14,030 nucleotides of DNA from Solirubrobacterales bacterium (GTDB lineage: Bacteria > Actinomycetota > Thermoleophilia > Solirubrobacterales > Solirubrobacteraceae). The position numbers were made by a program, and so were the translations under genes. The DNA is taken from contig JAOPZO010000133.1 of assembly GCA_025964065.1 (NCBI GenBank), forward strand, positions 1 through 14,030, in the 5' to 3' direction. Under the pieces are notes generated by a model. It made no database searches. It was not told where the DNA came from and was given only the letters and a program-made list of their open reading frames with translations. Below, piece after piece: positions 1 through 7,687 of the stretch (within the stretch, counting starts at the first letter, position 1; every line of letters begins with the position of its first letter).

Positions 1-1
1 G

Positions 2-1267
2 GAGATCACCTCCTCGACGCTGCCCAACGGCCTGCCGCTGCACCGCATCGCGCTGCCCGGCACGCGGGCCACGACCATTCTCGTCGCGTTCGACGCCGGC
101 GCCCGCACCGAGCGCCCCGAGGAGAACGGCATGGCCCACTTCCTCGAGCACCTCGTGTTCAAGGGCGGCGAGAAGTTCGACGACTACAAGAAGGTGAACG
201 AGACGGCGGAGCGCATGGGCGGCTCGCTCAACGCGTTCACCTCCCACGACCTCGTCGCGTTCCACATCACCGTGCGCGCCGAGGCGACGATGGAGGCGCT
301 CGACCTCCTCACGGACTTCGTCGGCCGCCCGAAGATCGACGCGGCGGAGCTCGACAAGGAGCGCGGGGTCGTCATCCAGGAGATCGCCCGCTACAAGGAC
401 CAGCCCTCCGCGGTCGCCGAGGAGCTCATCGACCGCGCCGCGTTCGGCGACCACCCGCTCGGCCGCACCGTCCTCGGCCCGAAGGAGCATCTCGAGACGT
501 TCACCCGCGAGGGGATCGTCGGCTTCCGGGAGCGCCGCTGGACGGGCTCCCGCGGCGGCGCGTTCGTCGTGGGCAACGTCGACCACCTCCCCGCGCCCAC
601 CGGCGCGACGCAGAACGGCGCGCTCGGGGAGCTCTTCGGCCGCTTCCCGGACCTCGCGGTCCCCGCCCCGTACGAGCCCGCTCCCGCCTTCGCGCCGCAG
701 ACGCTCGTCGAGGAGCGCGACTCGAACCAGTCGCACCTGCGGATGATCTACCGCCCCTCGATCGACGTGACCGACCCGAAGCAGCGCGCGGCGCTCTCCA
801 TCTACTCCACCCTGCTCGGCGGCTCGATGGGCTCGCGCCTCTTCGACGAGATCCGCGAGCAGCGCGGCCTCTGCTACTCCGTCTACTCCGTGGACCACGC
901 GTTCGCCGACCTGCCCGTGCTGCAGCTCGGCTCGGGGCTCGAGAGCGGCAAGTGCGTCGAGGCGTACACCCGGATGCGCGAGATCGTCGCGGAGCTCCAC
1001 GCGGACGGCCCGAACGAGGAGGAGGTCGAGCGCGCCCGTGCGTACGCCGCCGGCCGCCGCGTCCTCGCCTTCGAGAACACGAACGCGGTCGCCCGCTACG
1101 CCGCGAACCAGGCCGTCGTGTTCGGCCAGTCGATCGACCCGGACGAGTCCATCGCCCGCATGGACGCCGTGACGTTCGACGAGGTCGTCGAGGTCGCGCG
1201 CGGGATCGACCCGGAGCGGCTCGCGGTCGCCTGCGTCGGCCCGCACACCGCGGCCGAGTTCGCCTGA
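2..1267 (+). CDS. M16 family zinc metallopeptidase (5' end outside window)
   Basis: This is a processing-peptidase/insulinase-type zinc protease, probably cytoplasmic. The reading frame is open from the left edge, and the first ATG at 131 lies inside conserved sequence, so it is not the start; only a few N-terminal residues seem to be missing. About 421 residues are visible, close to the usual 420-430 of single-domain-pair bacterial members. The inverted zinc motif HFLEH is encoded at 137-151. The glutamate expected 76 residues after its second histidine is present in VIQEIARY (codon 380-382), giving an intact HxxEHx76E signature. The C-terminal half carries RGLCYSVYS, the conserved substrate-side motif of the second M16 domain. 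The natural substrate is unknown. The stop TGA overlaps the apparent CTG start of the next gene. Family assignment is firm; a specific role is not. Confidence 0.93.
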   Translation, partial: EITSSTLPNGLPLHRIALPGTRATTILVAFDAGARTERPEENGMAHFLEHLVFKGGEKFDDYKKVNETAERMGGSLNAFTSHDLVAFHITVRAEATMEALDLLTDFVGRPKIDAAELDKERGVVIQEIARYKDQPSAVAEELIDRAAFGDHPLGRTVLGPKEHLETFTREGIVGFRERRWTGSRGGAFVVGNVDHLPAPTGATQNGALGELFGRFPDLAVPAPYEPAPAFAPQTLVEERDSNQSHLRMIYRPSIDVTDPKQRAALSIYSTLLGGSMGSRLFDEIREQRGLCYSVYSVDHAFADLPVLQLGSGLESGKCVEAYTRMREIVAELHADGPNEEEVERARAYAAGRRVLAFENTNAVARYAANQAVVFGQSIDPDESIARMDAVTFDEVVEVARGIDPERLAVACVGPHTAAEFA

Positions 1268-1980
1268 TCGACCCCGCGTGGGTCGCCGCCGGCCTGCTGG
1301 CCGGCGGCGCGCTGCAGTCCGCGACGGGCTTCGGGTTCTCGCTCGTCGCGGCGCCGGTCCTCGTCGGCGCCTACGGCGGCGAGGTGGCGATCAGCACGCT
1401 GACGCTCGTCTCCATCGTCGTGAACGTGCTGACGCTCGCGACGGAGGGGCGCCGCCCGGCGGGCGACTGGCGCCTGGCGGCGGTGCTGCTCGCCTGGTTC
1501 GTCCCGGGCGCGGTCGGCGGCGCGCTCGTCCTCGACGTGGCCTCACAGACGGTCGTCGAGGTGCTCGTCGCCGTCGGCGTCCTCGCGGCGATCGGCGCGC
1601 GGCTGCTCCCGGCGAGCCGGGGCATCCGGCTCCCGGCCGTGCCCGCGGGCCTCCTCTCGGGGGCCTTCGGCATGTCGACGGGGCTGAGCGGGCCGCCGCT
1701 CATCATCCACATGCTGCACACGGGCCTCGCGCCGCTGCGGATGCGCGACACGCTCGCCGCGATCTTCCTCGCCCAGGCGTTCCTCGGCCTCGCGATCCTC
1801 GCCGTGGTCGGCGTGCTCGCGTTCCCGGGCGCCCTGCCGCTCCTGTTCGCGGCGGCGGCGGCCGGGCACGTCCTCGGCCGCCGCGTGTTCGGGCGCATGG
1901 GGCCCGTCGCCTATGAGCGCGTCGTGCTCGCGACGATGGCCGCCTCCGCCGTGTCGACGCTCGTGCTGCTGGCCACCTAG
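1264..1980 (+). CDS. TauE/SafE (TSUP) family membrane transporter, probable CTG start
   Basis: This is a predicted integral membrane permease of the sulfite exporter TauE/SafE family, whose members move small anions such as sulfite, sulfoacetate or other organosulfur compounds; the substrate here cannot be told. It has 238 residues, near the usual 240-260, and is almost wholly hydrophobic, with seven to eight likely membrane segments. The two family repeats are visible: GALQSATGFGFSLVAAPVL (about residues 15-33) and GMSTGLSGPPLIIHML (about 136-151). No ATG, GTG or TTG lies in frame near the natural N-terminus, which reads (L)IDPAWVAAGLLAGG, so CTG at 1264 is the best start. It overlaps the peptidase stop as CTGA, suggesting translational coupling. 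The next in-frame GTG, at 1384, would delete the first membrane segment and its conserved motif. The TAG stop interlocks with that of the convergent esterase. Confidence 0.85.
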   Translation: MIDPAWVAAGLLAGGALQSATGFGFSLVAAPVLVGAYGGEVAISTLTLVSIVVNVLTLATEGRRPAGDWRLAAVLLAWFVPGAVGGALVLDVASQTVVEVLVAVGVLAAIGARLLPASRGIRLPAVPAGLLSGAFGMSTGLSGPPLIIHMLHTGLAPLRMRDTLAAIFLAQAFLGLAILAVVGVLAFPGALPLLFAAAAAGHVLGRRVFGRMGPVAYERVVLATMAASAVSTLVLLAT

Positions 1981-3086
1981 GCCTCCGCGGGCTCCTCCAC
2001 GAGCTGGTCGAGCGCGTGCGCGGGCCCGATCGTCGCGAGCACCGCGCGCATCGCGCCGGCGATCTCGATGAGCGCCTCCCGCGAGGTGCGCGAGACGCTC
2101 GTCATGTTCCCGAAGCCGTGGACGAGGCCGGGGAAGCGCCGGAGCAGGACGGGGACCCCGGCGGCGCGCAGCGCGTGCGCGTAGTCCTCGCCCTCGTCCC
2201 GGAGCGGGTCGAAGCCCGCGGTGAGCACGAGCGCGGGCGGCAGGCCCGAGAGGTCCGGCGCCTTGAGCGGGCTCAGCCGCGGGTCATCCGGGTCGGTCCC
2301 CTCGGGGACGTACTGGGCGGCGAACCACTCCATCTGCGCCTTCGTGAGGAAGAAGCCCTCGGCGAAGTCGTCGAGCGAGCCGCCCTGGCGGCCGGCCTCC
2401 ACCGTCGGGTAGAGCAGGAGCTGCGCGGCGGGTCTCGGGCCGTCCTCGCGGGCGAGCTCGAGGCAGCTCACAGCCGCCAGGTTCCCGCCCGCGCTGTCGC
2501 CGCCGACCGCGACGCGCTCCGGATCCGCGCCGAGCGCGGCCGCGTTGGCGAGCGCCCAGCGGACCGCCGCGACGGCGTCCTCGACGGGCGCGGGGAACGG
2601 GTGCTCCGGGGCGAGTCGGTAGTCGATGGCGAGGACGTGCGCGCCCGAGTGGCGGGCGAGCAGCCGGCACGTCGCGTCGTGGGTCTCGAGGTCGCCGATG
2701 ACGAAGCCGCCGCCGTGCAGGAACACGAGCAGCGGGTGCGGCCCGGCGCCGGGCTCCTCCGGGACGTAGTGGCGGGCGGGCAGCGGCCCCTCGGCGCCGG
2801 AGACGGTGAGGTCGCGGACGTCCCGCATGGGGATCGGCGGGCCGGAGAACACCTCGGCCTGGCGGCGGGTGACGCGGCGCCCCTCCTCGGGCGCGAGCGT
2901 CTCGACCGTCGGGTCGCCGCGGCGCTCCAGCAGCGCCAGGGTCATCTGGATCTCCGGGTCGAGCACCTGCCCGTCGATGCGCACGGCGGGCTTGCCCGAG
3001 AGGCGCACCTGCGCGCGCGGCGGGAGGGCGGAGAGCGCGCGGGCCGCCCGGACCTCGAGGCGCTCGCGGGGCGTCAGCTTGGGCAT
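1977..3086 (-). CDS. Alpha/beta hydrolase, HSL-type carboxylesterase
   Basis: This is a hormone-sensitive-lipase/acetyl-esterase family serine hydrolase of 369 residues, expected to cleave short-chain acyl esters; the physiological substrate is unknown. The oxyanion-hole motif HGGG is at 124-127, the nucleophile elbow GDSAGG at 196-201 (Ser198), the acid in FDPLRDEG at Asp293, and the catalytic histidine in LVHGFGNM at His323, so the triad looks complete. An N-terminal extension of about 80 residues, probably a cap or lid, precedes the core. No signal peptide is seen. ATG at 3084-3086 is preceded by TAGCCT 6 nt upstream and no Shine-Dalgarno, which fits a leaderless message. It lies downstream of nadA on the same strand, with 157 bp between them. 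It ends in a TAG that shares a CTAG palindrome with the transporter stop. Confidence 0.92.
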   Translation of the reverse strand: MPKLTPRERLEVRAARALSALPPRAQVRLSGKPAVRIDGQVLDPEIQMTLALLERRGDPTVETLAPEEGRRVTRRQAEVFSGPPIPMRDVRDLTVSGAEGPLPARHYVPEEPGAGPHPLLVFLHGGGFVIGDLETHDATCRLLARHSGAHVLAIDYRLAPEHPFPAPVEDAVAAVRWALANAAALGADPERVAVGGDSAGGNLAAVSCLELAREDGPRPAAQLLLYPTVEAGRQGGSLDDFAEGFFLTKAQMEWFAAQYVPEGTDPDDPRLSPLKAPDLSGLPPALVLTAGFDPLRDEGEDYAHALRAAGVPVLLRRFPGLVHGFGNMTSVSRTSREALIEIAGAMRAVLATIGPAHALDQLVEEPAEA

Positions 3087-3092
3087 CCGGGC

Positions 3093-3098
3093 AGGCTA
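3093..3098 (-). promoter_or_regulatory. Putative -10 element (TAGCCT) for leaderless esterase mRNA
   Basis: On the minus strand TAGCCT matches the TANNNT -10 pattern and ends 6 nt before the esterase ATG. There is no Shine-Dalgarno between it and the start. The same hexamer stands 8 nt before secA in this window. The TAG also serves as stop codon of the small upstream frame at 3096-3218. No convincing -35 is seen. Confidence 0.45.
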
Positions 3099-3218
3099 CC
3101 CGGGCGGGGCGCTCCCGTTCACCCGAGCGCCGCGCCCCGGCGGCCGCGGCACGACGAGGACCTCCGGGGCACGGTGCAGCTCCAGGAGGGTCCGTGCGCG
3201 GGCGGCGGTCCCGGTCAT
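3096..3218 (-). pseudogene. Probable N-terminal remnant of an isocitrate lyase/PEP mutase-family gene
   Basis: A 40-codon frame begins with ATG at 3216-3218, 25 bp after the nadA stop, and ends at TAG 3096-3098. Its first half includes RARTLLELHRAPEVLVVP, which resembles the opening of isocitrate lyase/PEP mutase-superfamily proteins, where a short helix with an LH motif leads into a strand and the sequence P-N-x-W-D-x-x-SAR. Here the sequence after VVP (RPPGRGARV) only loosely follows that pattern. The family barrel of about 250 residues is absent; the frame stops just before the esterase. I read it as a decayed or truncated gene. The alternative is a small protein of its own, or chance. The similarity is recalled, not computed. 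Confidence 0.35.
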
Positions 3219-3243
3219 GCCGCCCACGCCACGACCCGGGGGC

Positions 3244-4224
3244 TCAGCCGATCGCGACCATGCGCTCGATCGGGATGCGGGCGCGCGCGGCGATCTCCGG
3301 GCGCACCTTGACCTCGCCCGTGAGGTCCCGCAGGCAGTCGCGGAGCTTCGGGAGCGTGATCATCTTCATGTAGCGGCAGCTCGCGGCCTCGTTCGCCGCG
3401 ATGAAGTCGACGTCCGGGGCGGCCATCCGGAGCGGGTGCAGCATGCCGGTCTCCGTGGCCATGATCGCGGTGGCGCCCGTGCCCTTGTGCTCGGCCGCAT
3501 AGTCGAGCATCCCGCCCGTGGAGAGCATGTGGACGCCGCTCGCGTCGACGTCGCCCGCCGCGACGTACTCCATCACGGAGGTCGAGCAGCCGCACTCGGG
3601 GTGGATCAGGAAGTCGGCGCCCGGGTGCTCGGCGCGGACCTTCTCGATGTCGCTCGGGCGGATGCCGGCGTGCACGTGGCACTCGCCGTCCCACACGCGC
3701 ATCCTGCGGCCCGTGACCTTCTCGACGTAGGCGCCGAGGAACATGTCCGGGCCGAAGAGGATCTCCGTGTCGGTGCCGTGGGTGGCGTAGATGTGCTCGA
3801 CGACGGCGGCCGCGTTCGAGGAGGTCACGCAGTAGTCCGTGAGCGCCTTCACCTCGGCCGTCGTGTTCACGTACATCACGGTCACGGCGCCGGGGTGCCT
3901 TGCCTGCCAGGTCGCGAGCTCCTCGGCCGTGATGGAGTCGGCCAGGGAGCAGCCCGCCTCGAGGTCCGGGATGAGGACCTTCTTCTCCGGGGAGAGGATC
4001 GAGGCCGTCTCGGCCATGAAGTGCACGCCGCAGAACGCGATGACGTCCTTGTCCGTCTTGGCGCCCTGGCGGGAGAGGCCGAGCGAGTCGCCGACGAAGT
4101 CCGCGACGTCCTGGACCTCCGGCAGCTGGTAGTTGTGGGCCAGGATGACGGCGCCGCGCTCCTCGGCGAGCGCGCGGATCTCGGCCTGCATCTGGGGGAT
4201 CGACTCGAGGGTCAGGAGGCTCAT
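3244..4224 (-). CDS. nadA: Quinolinate synthase NadA
   Basis: NadA is a [4Fe-4S] enzyme that condenses iminoaspartate with dihydroxyacetone phosphate to make quinolinate in de novo NAD synthesis. The protein has 326 residues, within the family range. Recognisable blocks are ILAHNYQLPEVQDVADFVGDS (about 27-47), FCGVHFMAETASILSPEK (64-81), DLEAGCSLADS (87-97), HPECGCS (208-214) and ASCRYMKMITL (281-291). Cys92, Cys211 and Cys283 are the likely cluster ligands by position in these blocks. The ATG overlaps the nadC stop as ATGA (4221-4224), so the two are probably translationally coupled. A much longer frame continues upstream through nadC in another reading frame, but that extension is not protein-like. 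No nadB (aspartate oxidase) or aspartate dehydrogenase gene is in the window, so the iminoaspartate source must be encoded elsewhere. Confidence 0.97.
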   Translation of the reverse strand: MSLLTLESIPQMQAEIRALAEERGAVILAHNYQLPEVQDVADFVGDSLGLSRQGAKTDKDVIAFCGVHFMAETASILSPEKKVLIPDLEAGCSLADSITAEELATWQARHPGAVTVMYVNTTAEVKALTDYCVTSSNAAAVVEHIYATHGTDTEILFGPDMFLGAYVEKVTGRRMRVWDGECHVHAGIRPSDIEKVRAEHPGADFLIHPECGCSTSVMEYVAAGDVDASGVHMLSTGGMLDYAAEHKGTGATAIMATETGMLHPLRMAAPDVDFIAANEAASCRYMKMITLPKLRDCLRDLTGEVKVRPEIAARARIPIERMVAIG

Positions 4225-5054
4225 GCCGTGGGCTCCAGGATGAGGGACAGGTCGAGGTTGGGGGCACTGTGCGTGAGTGCCCCGACCGACACGAAGTCTA
4301 GACCCGCGGCCGCGATCTCCCGGACCGTCTCGAGCGAGACGCCGCCGCTCGCCTCGGTCTCGGCGCGGGCGCCCACGAGCGCCACCGCCTCCCGCAGCAC
4401 GGCGGGCCCCATGTTGTCGAGCAGGAGCCGCGGCGCGCCGGCGTCGAGCGCCTCCTGCACCTCGGCGAGGTCCCGGCACTCGACCTCGAGCGGGAGCCCG
4501 GGCGCGTGCGCCCGCGCCGCCCGCACCGCCGCGCCGACCCCGCCCGCCATCGCGGCGTGGTTCTCCTTGATGAGCACCATGTCGAAGAGGCCGAAGCGGT
4601 GGTTCGTGCCGCCGCCCGCGGCGACCGCCGCCTTCTCGAGCGCCCGCAGGCCGGGAGTCGTCTTGCGCGTGTCGAGGATCCGGGCGCCCGTGCCGTCGAC
4701 CGCCTGCACGTACCGGTGGGTGAGCGTCGCGATCCCGCTCAGGCGCCCGAGGAAGTTGAGCGCGGTGCGCTCCGCGGAGAGCAGCGCGGCGGCGCTCCCC
4801 TCGACCTCGAGCACCGGCCCGCCCTCGCGCCACGTGCCCTCCTCGGCCAGCGGGGTGAAGCGCACGCCGGGGTCGAGCGCGCGGAACGCGAGCTCCGCGA
4901 CCTCGAGGCCGAACACGACCCCGGGCGCCTTCTGGGTGACGGTCGCCCGCGCCCGGGTCCCGGGCGGGACGGTCGCCTGCACGGTGACGTCGCCGGAGCC
5001 GACGTCCTCCGCGAGGGCGCGCTGGACGAGCTCGTTCAGGTCGTTCTCGGGCAC
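4221..5054 (-). CDS. nadC: Nicotinate-nucleotide pyrophosphorylase (carboxylating) NadC
   Basis: NadC is quinolinate phosphoribosyltransferase; it joins quinolinate to PRPP and releases CO2 to give nicotinate mononucleotide, the step after NadA. It has 277 residues, as usual. Motifs in order: ERTALNFL (95-102), LDTRKTTPGLR (127-137), GGGTNHRFGLFD (147-158), KENH (163-166), EVECRDLAE (190-198), LLDNM (211-215) and EASGGV (234-239). These include the basic PRPP and quinolinate contacts known for the family. The start is GTG 5052-5054, giving MPENDLNELVQRAL, a normal NadC N-terminus. The gap to the decarboxylase stop is 20 bp and holds TATCCT 6 nt before the GTG, so nadCA may have its own leaderless promoter as well as read-through from upstream. 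The stop overlaps the nadA start. Confidence 0.97.
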   Translation of the reverse strand: MPENDLNELVQRALAEDVGSGDVTVQATVPPGTRARATVTQKAPGVVFGLEVAELAFRALDPGVRFTPLAEEGTWREGGPVLEVEGSAAALLSAERTALNFLGRLSGIATLTHRYVQAVDGTGARILDTRKTTPGLRALEKAAVAAGGGTNHRFGLFDMVLIKENHAAMAGGVGAAVRAARAHAPGLPLEVECRDLAEVQEALDAGAPRLLLDNMGPAVLREAVALVGARAETEASGGVSLETVREIAAAGLDFVSVGALTHSAPNLDLSLILEPTA

Positions 5055-5060
5055 CGCAGG

Positions 5061-5066
5061 AGGATA
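5061..5066 (-). promoter_or_regulatory. Putative -10 element (TATCCT) before nadC
   Basis: In the 20-bp gap after the decarboxylase stop, minus-strand TATCCT fits TANNNT and ends 6 nt before the nadC GTG. No Shine-Dalgarno is present: the AGGAGG here is on the plus strand, where no gene starts. It could drive a leaderless nadCA mRNA inside the larger cluster. Confidence 0.4.
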
Positions 5067-5074
5067 GGTGCGGC

Positions 5075-6547
5075 TCAGCGCAGCAGCACCGTGACCCGCT
5101 CGAAGCCCGGATGGCTCGCGCCGTGCAGGCGGGCGCCGGTCTCCACGAGCTCCTGCAGGTACGCCACGGTCTCGGCGGTGATCTCCTCCCCGGGCAGCAG
5201 TGCCGGGATGCCGGGCGGGTAGCCCGCGATCGACTCGCACGAGACGCGGCCGATCGCCTCGGCGACCGGGATGACCTCGGAGGCGCCGAGGAAGGCGTCA
5301 CGCGGCGAGGTCGTCATCTGCTGGGAGAGCGCGGCGGGCGGCGCGATGACGGGGCGCGTCGTGCCGGGCTGGATGATGCGCTTCGCGGTCTCGTCGATGT
5401 CGCCCGCGACGCGCTCGAGCGCCTTGGGGTCCTCGGCGATCCCGACGATGAGCACGAGCGTCGCCTGCGTCGCGAGCTCGGGCTGCACGTCGTAGGCGTT
5501 GCGCAGCGCCTCGCTCACCTCGTAGCCCGTGCGCCCGAGGCCCGTGACGTCGAGGACGATCCGCAGGGGGTCCCAGTCGGCGACGCCGGGGCGGCCCACC
5601 TGCTCCGGGCCCACGACCCGCAGGCCGGGCACCGTCGAGAGCTTCTCGCGCGTCCGCGCGACCGCCGCGAGCGTCTCGTGGATGAGCGCCTCGCCGTGCA
5701 CGGCGAGCTGGCGGCGGCTCGCGTCGAGCGAGGCCATCAGGAGCGAGCTCGGCGAGGTCGTGCGCAGCAGGCGCATCATGCGGTCGACGGTCGCGATGTC
5801 CACGCGGCCGCCCGGCGCGACGTGGAGCATCGCGCTCTGCGTCAGCGAGCCCGCCATCTTGTGGACCGAGGTCAGCGCCGCGTCCGCCCCGAGGGAGAGC
5901 GCACCCGGCGGCAGGTCGGGGTGGAAGCCGAAGTGCGGGCCCCACGACTGGTCCACGACGAGCGCGGCACCGTGCTCGTGCGCGACCTCGGCGCAGCCCG
6001 CGACGTCGGCGACCATGCCGTAGTACGTCGGGGAGACCATGAAGACGACCTTGGCCTCCGGGGTCGCCTCGAGCGTCGCGCGCAGGTCCTCCGGGGTGAT
6101 CCCGTGGGCCATGCCGAGCGTGCCGTCGTAGGCCGGCGCGACGAACGACGGGATCCCGCCGCTCAGGACGAGCCCGTCGACGAGCGAGGCGTGCGAGTTG
6201 CGCTGTGCGACGACCTTCGTGCCCAGGGGCGCGAGCGCGAGGCAGAGCGCGTGGTTGCCCTGGGTCGCGCCGTTCGTGAGGAACCACGTGCGCTGCGCGC
6301 CGTAGGCCTCGGCCGCGAGGCGCTCCGCGCGCTGGTACGGCGTCGGCGAGGGCCCGAGATCCACGCCCTGGATGTCCTGCGGGATGTCCATCGCGAGCGC
6401 GCGGTCGCCGAGCGCGAAGCGCAGGCCCGGGTCGGCGCCCGGGCCGCCCTTGTGGCCGGGCACGTGGAAGCGGCCCGGGCCGCGGAAGCCGTACGCGACG
6501 ACGGCGTCGAGGTACGGCGCGCCGGGCTGCTCGGAGCCGAACGGCAC
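5075..6547 (-). CDS. Orn/Lys/Arg decarboxylase-family PLP enzyme (short form)
   Basis: This is a fold-type I PLP enzyme of the ornithine/lysine/arginine decarboxylase group, 490 residues, about the size of Bacillus subtilis SpeA (arginine decarboxylase) and lacking the N-terminal wing domain of the 700-plus-residue E. coli enzymes. Visible blocks: FHVPGHKGG (27-35), NGATQGN (92-98), RNSHASLVDGLVLSGG (116-131) with the probable ring-stacking His119, VVDQSWGPHFGFHPDLP (197-213) with the pyridine-binding Asp199, and SVHKMAGSLTQ (227-237), where Lys230 should bind PLP. The C-terminal domain has TPRDAF-like (414-419) and IAGYPPGIPALLPGE (440-454) sequences. After Asp199 it has QSWG where B. subtilis SpeA has EAHG, so the substrate is uncertain; a polyamine-forming role is an inference. 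GTG 6545-6547 follows the prfB stop by 2 bp and has a strong AGGAGGT. The gene is probably cotranscribed with prfB. Confidence 0.9.
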   Translation of the reverse strand: MPFGSEQPGAPYLDAVVAYGFRGPGRFHVPGHKGGPGADPGLRFALGDRALAMDIPQDIQGVDLGPSPTPYQRAERLAAEAYGAQRTWFLTNGATQGNHALCLALAPLGTKVVAQRNSHASLVDGLVLSGGIPSFVAPAYDGTLGMAHGITPEDLRATLEATPEAKVVFMVSPTYYGMVADVAGCAEVAHEHGAALVVDQSWGPHFGFHPDLPPGALSLGADAALTSVHKMAGSLTQSAMLHVAPGGRVDIATVDRMMRLLRTTSPSSLLMASLDASRRQLAVHGEALIHETLAAVARTREKLSTVPGLRVVGPEQVGRPGVADWDPLRIVLDVTGLGRTGYEVSEALRNAYDVQPELATQATLVLIVGIAEDPKALERVAGDIDETAKRIIQPGTTRPVIAPPAALSQQMTTSPRDAFLGASEVIPVAEAIGRVSCESIAGYPPGIPALLPGEEITAETVAYLQELVETGARLHGASHPGFERVTVLLR

Positions 6548-6549
6548 GG

Positions 6550-7680
6550 CTAGACCTCCTCGGTGGCGGCGCGCTGCTCGGCCTCGCGGAGGAGCTCCGC
6601 GCGGACGAAGCCGTCCAGGTCGCCGTCGAGCACGCGGCTCGCGTCGCCGACCTCGAAGTGGGTGCGGTGGTCCTTGACCATCGTGTACGGGTGGAGGACG
6701 TAGGAGCGGATCTGCGAGCCGAAGTTCACGTCCTGCACGCCGCCCTTCTCCTTCTGGATCTCCTCCTCGCGCTCGCGCTCGCGGCGCTCGACGAGCTTGG
6801 AGGCGAGCATCTTCATCGCCGTGATGCGGTTTGCGGACTGCGAGCGCTCGTTCTGGCACTGCACGACGGTGTTCGTCGGCAGGTGCGTGATGCGCACGGC
6901 CGAGTCGGTCTTGTTGACGTGCTGGCCGCCCGCGCCCGAGGCGCGGTACGTGTCGACCCGCAGGTCGTCGTCGTTGATCTCGACCTCGCCCGTGTCCTCG
7001 ATCACCGGCGCGACCTCCACCCCGGCGAACGACGTCTGGCGGCGGTTGGCGGAGTCGAACGGGCTGAGGCGCACGAGCCGGTGGACGCCCTTCTCGGCGC
7101 CGAAGAGCCCGTAGGCGTTCTCCCCCGCCGCGCGGAACGTCGCGGACTTGATGCCGGCCTCGTCGCCGTCGCTCGCCTCGAGGAGCTCGACCTTGAAGCC
7201 GCGGCTCTCGGCCCAGCGCATCTGCATCCGCAGGACCATCTCCGCCCAGTCCTGCGCGTCGGTGCCGCCCGCGCCGGCGTTGACGGTGACGAGCGCGTCG
7301 CCCCCGTCGTAGGTGCCGGAGAAGAGCCGTTCCTCCTCGAGCTCGACGAGCCGGGACTCCATGGAGACGAGCTGCTCGCGCAGCTCCCCCATGATGCCCT
7401 CGTCCTCCGCGGCGAGCTCCGCGAGGCCCTCCAGGTCGGCGACGTCGGCCTCGAGCGAGCGGAAGCGCTCGAGGCGCTTCGCGGTGCGCGCGTGCTCGGC
7501 GGAGACCTTCTGCGCGGCGGCCGGGTCGTCCCAGAACGTGGGGTCCTGCATCTCGGCCTCGAGCTGGGAGACGGTGGCGGCCAGCGCGTCCACGTCGACC
7601 CCCTGCCGGTTGGCCTCCCAGGACTCGCGGATGGCCGCCAGGCGCTGCGGGATGGGGACGTCGTCGGCGGCGGAGCTCAT
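6550..7680 (-). CDS. prfB: Peptide chain release factor 2
   Basis: RF2 ends translation at UGA and UAA on the ribosome. The protein has 376 residues, close to the family norm. The stop-codon-reading tripeptide SPF is at 206-208 (LVRLSPFDSANRRQTSF), which marks RF2 rather than RF1, and the peptidyl-tRNA hydrolysis motif GGQ is at 251-253 (ASGAGGQHVNKTDSAV). A charged helical N-terminal domain occupies roughly residues 10-125. The frame is uninterrupted, so the autoregulatory +1 frameshift at an early UGA, found in E. coli and B. subtilis prfB, is absent. The gene ends in TAG, which RF2 does not read. ATG 7678-7680 has no Shine-Dalgarno but has TACCCT 8 nt upstream, shared with a divergent gene. 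It heads a cluster with the PLP decarboxylase, nadC and nadA. Confidence 0.97.
   Translation of the reverse strand: MSSAADDVPIPQRLAAIRESWEANRQGVDVDALAATVSQLEAEMQDPTFWDDPAAAQKVSAEHARTAKRLERFRSLEADVADLEGLAELAAEDEGIMGELREQLVSMESRLVELEEERLFSGTYDGGDALVTVNAGAGGTDAQDWAEMVLRMQMRWAESRGFKVELLEASDGDEAGIKSATFRAAGENAYGLFGAEKGVHRLVRLSPFDSANRRQTSFAGVEVAPVIEDTGEVEINDDDLRVDTYRASGAGGQHVNKTDSAVRITHLPTNTVVQCQNERSQSANRITAMKMLASKLVERREREREEEIQKEKGGVQDVNFGSQIRSYVLHPYTMVKDHRTHFEVGDASRVLDGDLDGFVRAELLREAEQRAATEEV
6554..6560 (-). promoter_or_regulatory. Strong Shine-Dalgarno for the decarboxylase gene
   Basis: Minus-strand AGGAGGT lies in the last codons of prfB and ends 6 nt before GTG 6545-6547. It decides that start and indicates reinitiation or direct ribosome entry at the prfB/decarboxylase junction. 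Confidence 0.75.
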
Positions 7681-7687
7681 CGGGGTT

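Noticed and set aside
952..1263. N-terminal extension of the TauE-like transporter back to GTG 952
   Set aside because: This stretch overlaps the M16 coding sequence in another frame and is Arg/Gly/Pro-rich without family similarity.
3244..5301. A 685-codon frame that would fuse a long N-terminal extension to NadA
   Set aside because: The upstream part runs out of frame through nadC and reads as Arg/Pro/Ala-rich noise; NadA begins normally at ATG 4224, coupled to the nadC stop.
7590..7680. A programmed frameshift in prfB as in E. coli or B. subtilis
   Set aside because: The first 30 codons are open and contain no in-frame UGA; the full protein is encoded in one frame.
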